From Ceriagrion tenellum (lineage: Eukaryota; Arthropoda; Insecta; Odonata; Coenagrionidae): a stretch of DNA of 64,000 nt. The notes beneath the pieces are model-generated. The model saw only the letters and a program-made list of their open reading frames with translations. It was not told where the DNA came from and did no database searches. Of this stretch, positions 22,206 to 31,984 are shown one piece after another (within the stretch, counting starts at the first letter, position 1; each line of letters begins with the position of its first letter). The position numbers were made by a program, and so were the translations under genes. The stretch lies in assembly GCA_963169105.1 (NCBI GenBank), contig OY720636.1:97557025-97621024 (forward strand), given 5' to 3'.

Positions 22206-23695
22206 AATTGCATGGGATACCATAGTATCCCTCTGTATCAATTTCACTTAAATAGTCGAAAACTTGAACATTTTGAATATTCACTCTTCGTCCCTTTCCA
22301 TTTTACTATCATCAGTATATTTGCGTCCAAAGCGCTGGTTACAGATAAAGTTATGGAGATCCAGGTTCACCCATATATAATAGTTAGAACCATTTATTTA
22401 TGCGTTTTCCATGCACTATATGCTAACCTAGCAATAATGGGAAGTAACTTTTGGTGGTGAAAGAGGTCAGTAAAATGATATTGAGTATGGTACTCAGATT
22501 CTCCTATGCTTTTGCTACGAGATAACCGTTGGAATAAAATAAAAACAATTAGATAAATATGAAAGGATATCATTACTCGATGGCCTATAGGATTGTATAA
22601 AGCAATCATCGGGAAAAAAAACAATTCACAGCAAACTGACCCATTACCGACGAATAAAAATAAAAATAGACGGCTGTAAAAAACTGTCACGTAAGAGGTC
22701 GTGTGGTGTCCCAAACGACTTTGATGTGAGACACTGACGGTATACCCAAAGTATCAGTGTTGAAGCGACAGTGGGTAGATTTGAAAGATTTGCGTAGAGA
22801 GTATTGAAATGGTGAGAAGTATACGTTGTATTATAAGGCAGAAATTATAAGTTATAATATCTTGGGATACCATGGTATCTCAAACGAGTATGATGATAAA
22901 ATAACTGCAGTGTTAATGCTGTGCCGTATATGAATTTTATGTGCGATCCTCACAAAATATGAGAAGTTAAGGTAATTCAAAGATATTTTACTGTAGCTGA
23001 AGAAGTATAGAGTGGAAACGAGGGTTTTATGTGTGTGAGAGCTGGGTGTGGGGGGACATGGGCCGTTGAAGTGGGCGGGCGAAGGGAGGTGGTCGACGAA
23101 AAGTATCGATAATGGGCAGCGGTCTTGGAGACCGCCGAGTGAAAGGACTGTTGGAAACGAGGTGAGGGAAGACGGATGGTCTCCAAGTGGACCAGGGGTG
23201 TTAAGGGTGAGGGGTTTCGGAGAGGGAGAGAGAAAAAGGGAACGGGGGATAAGGGAAGGGGTCTTAAGGGTCGCCCATAGAGAGGATGATTGAGGGCGGC
23301 CTTGTTCGAACGAACAGGAGAGGTGAGCGTCCGGAGCTGGGGTATTGGGGGGTGGAGGGTTTGGAGCAGGGCGTTTGTTGAGTGTTCAGACAGCGCGTGC
23401 TCCTGGAATCAATGGGGCAAGTGCGAGCGGCAGGGGGAGAGTGGGGATTTTTCAAATGCTGGGTGGAGGGAGGTTGGGAAGGGTGCAGGAAGACTTCCAA
23501 AGAGATCCAGCTAGTATATCGAGGAAAAAACGCCGATATTTTCATCAAGTGCACCAGAGACTCAAGTATCACGCAAACTAAAGGGTGTAGAACGGTATCG
23601 CAACTAATCACGCCACATTAATTCAGTAATAAGAGAATATTCTTCCATTCAAAATCGGTTAAATGTGAAAAGTGGCAAAGCAAGGTCTTTAATTC
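22206..23695. other. Unassigned; purine-rich GC island at 23030-23520
   Basis: A near-palindrome GGGATACCATAGTATCCC at about 22210 and a related GGGATACCATGGTATC at 22863 lie 650 bp apart; their meaning is unknown. The 23030-23520 island is G-rich on the plus strand, with several overlapping frames open, as expected for skewed low-complexity sequence. Confidence 0.35.
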
Positions 23696-23699
23696 AGAA

Positions 23700-23938
23700 T
23701 AAAATTAATGTTTGAAGGTGAAACATTGTGGAAAATGGTCAGAGACATGAAGAAAAAAAATTATCTTAGAATATGCCACACTTAAGCGTTTATTGGCGAC
23801 TCAGGTTTCGGCTGCAAAGCAATCATTATCAGCGTCATGATTGCTGATAAAATTGATAAAGATTGCTGTGCAGTCGAAACCTGGGTCGCCAATGAACGTT
23901 TAATTGTGGCATATTCTAAGATAAATTTTTTTCATCAT
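23700..23938 (-). mobile_element. HHR-type foldback element (H5)
   Basis: Arms of about 65 bp (23747-23820 and 23870-23938) are inverted copies: TTATCTTAGAATATGCCACA on the left and its complement on the right. Each arm contains a hammerhead-like unit facing outwards: CTGATAA, stem II GATTGC/GCAGTC with loop TGT (right) or the matching TTT-looped form (left), GAAA, then CCTGGG or CCTGAG and TC. In both, core base G8 is A, so activity is not expected. Sequence left of the left arm aligns on the minus strand with the tail of the element at 5.2 kb, which gives a minus orientation. Confidence 0.7.
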
Positions 23939-24814
23939 GAATTGGTATCACCTTAATGCTACTCGATACCTAAGAGCCTGTAAGATCTGTAATGATAACT
24001 AAATTCAATCTGCAGAACGATAATGGATCGAGCAATCGGTAAATAACATGGTGGTAATGTCTATTAAACGGATATATGGCAGATATCACATTATTGAGTA
24101 CCTAAATGATACGATTATTTTTTTTTTACGTTCAACATTGTGAATATTATGATCTCCTAGGTAAAGGCGGCTGTACAAACGGAATTTAAAACGCATGTTG
24201 CAAATTTTATCAATTGATGAAATAATACAGGATGTCTAGCGATAACAGACAGCGTGGCATATTGAAAGTTCTTAACGCTGAATTAACAAAAATACATTCT
24301 CTTTGTATGGGATTATTTCCATGGAAAAAAAATAATAATCATGAAAAATCTTCAAAAGGGATATTATTGTCAATATGATTGATGGATGTCTTTCATAGTC
24401 GTGCGATATGCTCTTGAAAATATTTTTGAATATTTCCCGGTAGGTTATGAAATATTTTATATGATGAATGTCCTGTTTAAAAATTAAAATTTGGCGACAG
24501 ACTAGTTGGTTAAGCATTATTTGGAATGCATGACGCGGATCGCACCTACGTTTCAACGAAGTAGTCTACCGTCATCCTTGGGGTGCACGAGGACGCATAC
24601 ACACTGAGAACAAAGTTAAAATTCACCTACGAAATTTCGGTGTTACTTGCCAATATCTACCCATTGAAAAACCAAAAGTTCTAAATTTTAAGCCTGAAAA
24701 TCCTAGTATGTTGCCTGCGCAAAACTTTTCGTGCAAACAGAACCTTTTTTTTAAATTTTCACAGAGTTTTTTCATATGAATTTTCGATATTTAGCTATAA
24801 CTGTTTGTAACAAA
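23939..24814. other. Unassigned AT-rich sequence
   Basis: No gene or repeat was recognised. Confidence 0.3.
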
Positions 24815-25165
24815 ATAATGGTGCTTGGGGGATGGGGTTTGTGTGATGGCTAGAGTACTGGCCATCGGTTCAAATCCCTGCAGAGGAGGATGTTTTTCAG
24901 AGGGAACCCGATCCCTAATTCAGTGTCTTGTGGAGGTCAATTGGAGTACAATACGCCGTCTGTCGGATGAGATGTTAAACCGTTTTCTCCTTGGTGCCTT
25001 TCCTTAAGAGCAGGCTAATGTTGACACCGGGTTTCTATCCACACTTTCTCCTTTATCTATCCTCTATGGCGATTCCAACATGCTTCCTATGCCAGGCAAG
25101 TTGGTACACATATCGGGGATCGTATGTACGGGTATAAAAAGATTCTAAGGATCAATACAGGAAAT
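24815..25165 (+). mobile_element. tRNA-derived SINE
   Basis: The head contains a pol III A box (TGGCTAGAGTACTGG, about 24848) and, about 20 bp later, a B box (GGTTCAAATCC, 24869-24879), at tRNA spacing. The body includes GTCGGATGAGATGTTAAACC near 24960, a block I recall as conserved in metazoan SINE cores, though I cannot name the domain with certainty. GGTGCCTTTCCTTAAGAG follows. No poly-A tail or clear target duplication was found, so the 3' limit is approximate. The plus-strand frame across it is not a gene. Confidence 0.75.
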
Positions 25166-25612
25166 TTTTTCTATGACATAAAGTTGCTTATTTGCCTTAC
25201 ATGTTATAAAAGCATTCATAAGTGGTGATCTTTACCACTGTTATTGTCTATTCAACATCGGAGCAATTTAGTTCTTTAAATTCAGAATTTGTGAGCCCAT
25301 TGTTTTAAATATCATGCATCAAATCCAATTAGCTTATTACATTTTTATAAAGTTTCAGGTATGTTAATTTTTTCTCTTGTTCAGCCTCTTATTTCTTCTT
25401 CAATAGCGTTTTTCTTTCATGATTTTCGGTCATGATCGACAACTTCTGCTTCTTTCTCCCTTTTTTGATCATTTTCTTTGTACATATTTACCACTATATT
25501 TTTCATATACCTGACCTACATTTGGCTATTTTAAACTACAATAAATTTGAATATACTGAACTGTAACCAAATGATTGCTCTTCAAAACTGTACTGCATTG
25601 AATACCTAAATT

Positions 25613-25850
25613 GAGTTGGTGGTTTCCGGCGATACTTTATGGAACTAAACATTTTGAATGAATAGCATAAACTTAGTGTTTACACAGTGAATTTAATATC
25701 CCAACCAACTCTTAACCCACCCTCTCTAGTATATAAGTTGTTGCACCAAGATGTAACTTCACCTGATGATGACGTTAATCGTCGAAACCATGGTCGTAAG
25801 TTATTCAATTTATTGTGGGAAAACTAAGTTTACTCTATTCGTTCAACATG
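25613..25850 (-). mobile_element. Short HHR-bearing PLE-like retroposon (H6)
   Basis: The left arm (25640-25690, read backwards ACTAAGTTTATGCTATTCAT) is an inverted copy of the right arm (25822-25848, ACTAAGTTTACTCTATTCGT). Outside the left arm, on the minus strand, CCATAAAGTATCGCCGGAAAC matches the conserved tail, so the element is oriented minus. CCTAAATT at 25605-25612 and 25851-25858 may be the target duplication; a longer match (to GAGTT) needs a 4-bp gap. Inside is the best-preserved ribozyme of the window, antisense to the tail, as in the 9.5 kb element. Confidence 0.72.
25755..25802 (+). ncRNA. Hammerhead ribozyme motif, intact core
   Basis: Stem I is AACTT(C)AC (25755-25762) pairing with GTAAGTT (25796-25802), with one bulged C. 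The core CTGATGA is at 25763-25769. Stem II is GACG/CGTC with loop TTAAT. GAAA is at 25784-25787, the palindrome CCATGG at 25788-25793, and TC at 25794-25795, with the predicted cut after C25795. Every invariant core base is present (C3, G5, A6, G8, A9, G12, A13, A14, C17). Stem III has only CC/GG with a 2-nt loop, so a monomer would be weak. The self-complementary hexamer would allow a dimer, as proposed for PLE hammerheads. Confidence 0.8.
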
Positions 25851-25858
25851 CCTAAATT

Positions 25859-28394
25859 TTGTGAGTTAACATTAGGAAATGAGATGAAAGAATATTACTA
25901 ATCGGCTCAAAAAACTCATATTGCATGCTTTTCCCCAAACTGAGGTAAGTAGCCTACTGGCAGTGAGTTAAGTGAAGAAGAACAGTGAGCACCAGACACA
26001 GTGTAAGTTTCCACACGCTTACTTGCTTATTTTCCTAGTTATACTTAAAATAGAAACACGCCCATTTACTCGACTAGTCCCGATCTCCACTACCATGCTC
26101 GATGAAAATTTTATTTGGATCGATAGAAATAGTATGAAGCCTTGTTTTATTCATTTCAAAGTCAAAGAGAATTGAAGGCATCGGATACAATGAGCTTTTT
26201 TTTGGTATTGAGTGCCGGTACTGCGAACTATGCGTCGCTCAACCCCGAACAAAGGAATTCTCGGGCTGATTGAGAGGTCGGATGGGTGAAGGATAGGGCT
26301 TAGGGAGAGAGGAAGTGCTGTTTGGAGTGTATTGGATGGGGAGAGGATGTGAATTTGACGGTTGTCCGCTAAAACGGGGGCAAGGGTTGCCGCGTGGGGA
26401 ATTAGGTGATCGAACCATAGTGATCAAGAGTAGGGAGGTAACAAAGGGGAAACAGGCATGCGTTTCGCGAGACCTTGTAAGGGAAAGATGGTTGTTGCCC
26501 TTCAGCCGAAAACTTGTTTTCCGTCTCAAACATCCTCAAGGCAGACCGAGAGATAGAAGGTGGAATAATACTTAGATGGAAATTACTTTCAAAGGTATTT
26601 TCTACGAAATTTATGAATTGTTTTGACTATCAAAGCAAACATTTATTGACCAATGAAAATCAAACCAAAATCGTTTGCAGTGCGATGTATTAAAATTCTA
26701 TAACTTTTCGACCAGTTACACGAATTAAATAAGCGTTAACTTGCTTGATTGGGTGTACTAATAGGAGTACGACCCTGAGATGGCACCGTTAGTTCACGAG
26801 GCGCAGGTAATGGAGGTTATGTTGAGCAAATATGATCATTTCGCAAAGTCCATCCCGCGACTACAATGCGCTAGCGTGCTGATTTTGGTGCCAAACTAAT
26901 AAAGTCGATTTAAAATTCAAAACTTTTTAGCTGGTATTAACTTTATAACGATAGAAGTTAAAGTATACAATTTCAAATGGCAACTTCATCTCTCTGGGGC
27001 ATATAAAAGAAATTATCCATTATTAAAGGGTTAATTATTAACCATCGTTAAATGCGACTGTTTGCCTGTAAGCTTGGCAGTGCGCTTAAGAAATAACGGA
27101 GTACATCTAATACAACATAGCGCGAGACCTAAATGACAGCGCAAGCACATCAAACGCCGCTTAATAGAACTCGTTCACTTAGAGGTGTCCACAACGTATA
27201 ATCGTAGCAGAATATCCCTAAGCTAATGCCGTTTTTCACGCTTTTAATGTTGATTCCTCCTAATGGTTTAATAGGTTCCATCTTACTTTGAAGAGCCTGG
27301 ACATACGCAGTCCATCAATTTATTTCATTTGAACAAATCTCGGAAAAGGAAACAGGATAATTTGTGGCTGGGAAGACGATTTTCCATTCTCTCTGGGAAT
27401 ATGTACGCGGCGTAAAGAAAAAGTCCATGATTCAGCAAATTAAGAAGGGGGCTTATTACAGAGTGAAAGAAAAGAGTGGTGAATGTTTTTTTTTGATGAT
27501 TTTCGGGATTGGGTGAGTAGACACAAAACGATGGGCTTAACCCAACAGCATTCTTACATCATGTTCTTAATTATTAAAAGAAAGTAAATCGAACTCCATC
27601 GACTAATCTTATACTCAAAGACTTCACTTGGTTATTGTCACTTCAGATTATTTTTAGCAGCCAATTTTAATCCAATAAATCCAGTCACATCGGTTGTTAA
27701 AAAATAGACCTATTTAAAAAAAAATTTTAACATCCTCTATTACTCGATCAGCAAATGTACTCGGTATTAAGGAATCGGCAACAAATTTTCGGAGAGCATA
27801 AGTTAAGATGCCTTCCATACTTTAGAGAATGCTATTTATAGTTCAAATTAAAATGTTGCATAGCATCTGGAAACTCACAAACAACAGGAAGATCGTTAGA
27901 GGGTTTTGAATATCTTATATCCTCGCTGACTAAATTAAATTCGTTCAGAAAACTAAACATATACATTGACGCCACAGACATAAAAGCTTAATTGCATTTT
28001 GATACGAATGATTCAGAGTCAAGCATTTAGAGTAATACAGCTGAATTTATTCCGACACCTATAGGTAATCTACATCTACCGAAAAAATTAACAAAATGAG
28101 GAAAGAGCACTCAAAACAAGTTGTACAAACACCCATTCAGCTCTAGAGCAAATTGTTACTTGAATAATTCAGTTTTGAAAAAGTTAACTTTGAAAATGAT
28201 GTGTTCAGTCACCACCTACAAAAGCCAATGTAATATGAAAATTAAATCAGTGGGTATAAATGACGCCTTTATATACAGTAGACCCTTTGTATTTTCGTGT
28301 AACTTTTCCAATTAAGATCAATAATTAGAATCGACTAACCGACCGATTCCTCTACCTCACCCTCATATTCGGCACTATATATTGTAACTCGTTT
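25859..28394. other. Unassigned; purine-rich island at 26240-26570
   Basis: Only the skewed island stands out. The opposed frames at 26239-26575 reflect its composition. The remainder is AT-rich with nothing recognised. Confidence 0.3.
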
Positions 28395-28535
28395 ATTTGA
28401 TATATAGCAACGTTTTCTATTACCCTTGTCACATGTAATGCAAGTGTGTACACTTCAATCACGTTATTGTTTATATTGAAAAATGTTTTCTAATAACATT
28501 GTCACATGAAATAAAACATTTACACGTCAATCTTT
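28395..28535 (+). repeat. Imperfect tandem duplication
   Basis: Two diverged units share AACGTTTTCTATTACCC or AATGTTTTCTAATAACA, then TTGTCACATG, and end ACACTTCAATC or ACACGTCAATC. The period is about 80 bp. Confidence 0.7.
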
Positions 28536-29285
28536 CTCATTCCTCACCTCCGTCCAAATCATGTCCCCCTTCTGTTTCATTCTGGGTATAATCTTGGTCC
28601 TCCTTGAATTATCCACCCTCTCCACTTCCCGACGCTCGTATTTATTTTATTTATTTTTTAAACCCTTCCACACACATCACTCATATGTACACTTTCCACT
28701 CCTCTCCACACGTTCTGACCTTCTCCCAACAGAACTCTCCTATTCCTCCTAGTAATTTCCCTCAACAACACCATACCCCAACAATATCCTCCCAGTTCAG
28801 ACATTCTGCACGAAGCAGAAGTGCCAACCTGTAAAATTATTGCAATGATGGCTAGCTGTAACGCCACAATTGCATCAACTTCACCATTAAATTTAGTCGA
28901 CTTCTGATGATATTGTAAATTTCACATAAAAACCAGATAGCATTGTATCTGATGAAAAATCTCTGAGAGATTGACTCTTTATTGGATTATTAGTAGATTA
29001 AAAATGAGATTCACATGAAAATTTAACAGGTGGGGAGAATATGATGGAGAAAATGGAAAATTTCAATTGGGCATTAAGAATTAAAAGGTCGTTTGGGTGA
29101 AAAAAATGGGAGATGCAATTATGCTAAATGCTAAAATAAGAAGAAATTCATTTAAGAGCGTTAAGCTGTATGGGTGAAAAATTATTCGTTATGAGGAGAT
29201 GATAAACTCTGCGTGAACAATTTTTGTGCACGAATTTGGAAGGGTAGGGAAGCGTAAAGTAATATTGGATCACTTGAATGGAAGC
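28536..29285. other. Unassigned; C/T-rich tract at 28540-28800
   Basis: The tract ends in a perfect hairpin TTCTGC-ACGA-AGCAGAA near 28806. It is pyrimidine-rich like the tracts before the ribozymes, but no hammerhead core is present. Confidence 0.3.
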
Positions 29286-29289
29286 TTCA

Positions 29290-29626
29290 GGTGTTAGTTC
29301 GAAAATCTTTTACTGAGTAAAACTACTTCCCTACTTAGCGTGAAAAGTCAACATACGAATATCTTTCCTGTTGATAAATTATATAAATATATTCTTTATG
29401 TAAATAATTATTTCATCAACAAATATAAAATACCAGATCTAAGCAAACAAGGTATTGCGCTGAGAGATAATAATAATTTCAAAATGAAAAGATACTACAC
29501 AAATCAGGAAAGTAGAATTCCGGATATGTATAAGTACCAACAATTTTTTATCAATTACCAACTAGTCTCAAAGAACTAACCTCAGTCAGTGAATTAAAAA
29601 AAGCAACCAAAGCATGGTTACTAGAC
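29290..29626 (+). pseudogene. LINE reverse transcriptase C-terminal fragment
   Basis: Two adjacent frames together read like a non-LTR retrotransposon RT C-terminus: VDKLYKYILYVNNYF, then ALRDNNNFKMKRYYTNQES and, after a frameshift near 29555, LPTSLKELTSVSELKKATKA followed by WLLDMG and a stop. The pattern (thumb helix, a region of R/N-rich short strands, then YNxLPxxLKE...FKKxLKxWLL) is typical of CR1/Daphne-like elements. Upstream RT motifs are absent, so it is a truncated insertion. AT-rich sequence to about 30120 may be its 3' UTR. Confidence 0.6.
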
Positions 29627-30567
29627 ATGGGGAAGTAGCTTTAGACTTATGTAACAGACATAATTGTGTAATTTTAGCAGAATTAAAAGGTAACTGTGTA
29701 TAAAACTAATAGACTAAATACCAAAATATATTATGTTAACAAATGAATAATAAAAATATTTTGAAATATAACGAGCTGCTACAAGCCAAATTATTATTGG
29801 CTTATCAGGACCAAAATGAGTTTCTTTTAATGTTAAAAATAACATATTTTTTATGTATAATTATTATGTAATTGATTTTTATGTAAAATGTTGATTAAAA
29901 CTGATTTCTTTTTTAAGTACGATTCTGATGTAACTGATTTTTTTATCTACAATCAAATGGCGTTTCTAGTTTAATATTTTTAATATTGTAAAAAAACTGT
30001 CAAAAATTATTTATTATCTTATTAAAATATTTAAAAAATGATTGCTATATCAGAAACAGAACTAACGTATTTTTAAAATATTTTGAATATTAGTCTATAA
30101 AAAATATTTCTCCAAAATCGGGTGCATTGGGCACTGGTAAACTCCTATTTACCGAACACTGCACACCTGAAAACACAGATATTAGAGTAAGCCTAAGTGA
30201 GGCAAATGCATAAGGCTACATATCACGAGATTTGGTACTTAGTATCTTGATGGGATACTTTTTTAACCACAAAAAGTATTTTCCTGTATTGGATGCTTAA
30301 AACACGCAATAAAAGTTGCTTTGTTTAAATAGATGAAGCAAAATTGGGTGTTTGTTTTATGAAATGCACTGCATTCTAGCTGTTTCAATCCCGTAAAATA
30401 TAGAGTAGGTTCCAAAGAGTTAACCTTCGTTGGAGTTGAAGACTATCTCTGAACTATATTATCATCCTCATAAAATACCAAAAAAAGATGAAATACTGAT
30501 GAAAATGCACTCAATATAGAGTATTTGTGAAATACTTATATAAATAAACTACCATAGTTACTGACAC
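29627..30567. other. AT-rich sequence, partly a likely LINE 3' UTR
   Basis: No gene is present. The first 500 bp follow the LINE stop directly and are very AT-rich. Confidence 0.35.
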
Positions 30568-31281
30568 AATTTTAACCAAAAAATAGCTAATAATTGTGCT
30601 CACTTGGTATTTCACTATTTTTGCCACCAAATTAACCAAAAATTAACTAATATATGTGCTCACTTGGTATTTTACTATTTTTGCCACCATTTGAGCTAAA
30701 AATTGACTAATAATTGTGCTCACTTTGTATTTCACGATTTTTGCCACCATTTGTACTGAAAATTAACTAATAATTGTGCTAACTTTGTAATTCACAATTT
30801 TTGCCACCATATTAACGAAAAATTAACTAATAATTGTGCTCACTTGGTATTTTACTATTTTTGCCACCATTTGAGCTAAAAATTAACTAATATATGTGCT
30901 CACTTGGTATTTTACTATTTTTGCCACCATTTGAACTAAAAATTGACTAATAATTGTGCTCACTTTGTATTTCACGATTTTTGCCACCATTTGTACTAAA
31001 AATTAACTAATAATTGTGCTTACTTTGTAATTCACAATTTTTGCCACCATATTAACGAAAAATTAACTAATAATTGTGCTCACTTGGTATTTTACTATTT
31101 TTGCCACCATTTGAGCTAAAAATTTACTAAAATTGTGCTCACTTCGTATTTCACGATTTTTGCCACCATTTGAACTAAAAATTAACTAATAATTGTGCTT
31201 ACTTTGTATTTCACAATTTTTGCCTCCATTTTAACCAAAAATTAGCTAATAATTGTGCTCACTTGGTATTTCACTACTTTC
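30568..31281 (+). repeat. 60-bp minisatellite with 240-bp higher-order period
   Basis: About 12 head-to-tail units of 60 bp share AACTAATAATTGTGCTCACTT, then GTATTTCAC and TTTTTGCCACCAT. Units fall into subtypes in a fixed order of four: the block 30661-30900 is repeated almost exactly as 30901-31140 (for example ACTTTGTAATTCACAA recurs every 240 bp). The first and last units are the most diverged, as expected if unequal exchange homogenises the middle. Stop codons in all units argue against coding. Confidence 0.95.
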
Positions 31282-31984
31282 ATCGACTCTTATATTCCAC
31301 AGAGATAGGCCGTAGAGACTTGTAATGTGCTCCACTGAAAAAACCCGGAAACAAGACATAAAATATTCCCATTCAACGGCACGTGTAAAGAGTAGACAGG
31401 ACTCCAACGATTGGGAGAACAAAAGCAGTTTCCCTCAGAAACCTATGCACAGATCAAATCATAAAATATCGGATCCCGAGATACGATTAGACGAAATCAA
31501 TTCATCTCGCCATGATTTATCGAGCAAACGCATCCAATTTATCAGTTGGGTAATCTTGAATACGAGATGTCACTGCCAAGCATACATATCTCTAGCTCGA
31601 TATCCACCATAAAATACCTAATTCCTTCTCCTTCCTCTGTCTCTCCTCCACTGGAGGGAACTTCAATCCTACCCTTTCAACTGCCAGCTCATCTGCTTGC
31701 CTCTCTCTCTCTCTCTCTCTACCTCTCTCCCTTCCTCCCCCTCCCTTTCTCTCTCTTAGCTTCACTGGAGCCAGATATCCCTTCTCCTCGGTCATGACGT
31801 TCAAGCACCTCTACAGCTGTCTTGCACCCCCTTTGTGAGAGGCCATCCCGCTCGCCCGACTTACTTCCCGCATCCCGCCGATGGCTCCGGGCCTTTTCAT
31901 CTCCTACTGACCTCGCAAACTCGCGGTGCCTGGTAACGGCACTTATCCGTCCCAACTCGCACGGTAATGCAGTCATTTTGGTAT
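31282..31984. other. Unassigned; C/T-rich then GC-rich island
   Basis: A plus-strand frame of 95 codons (31325-31612) has no recognised family. A pyrimidine-rich and then GC-rich stretch runs from 31610 to 31980 with open frames on both strands. Confidence 0.3.
31698..31760 (+). repeat. (CT)n-rich simple repeat
   Basis: CT dinucleotides at 31700-31720 are followed by CTCC- and CCCTC-type tracts. Confidence 0.9.

Noticed and set aside
28800..28835. Hammerhead at the TTCTGC/GCAGAA hairpin
   Set aside because: A pyrimidine tract precedes it as in true copies, but neither CTGANGA nor GAAA is present.
28905..28945. CTGATGA near 28905 as a hammerhead core
   Set aside because: Stem II cannot pair and the GAAA position is poor; CTGATGA occurs by chance at this size.
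30568..31281. CRISPR array
   Set aside because: Units are tandem with no unique spacers, and the context is eukaryotic.
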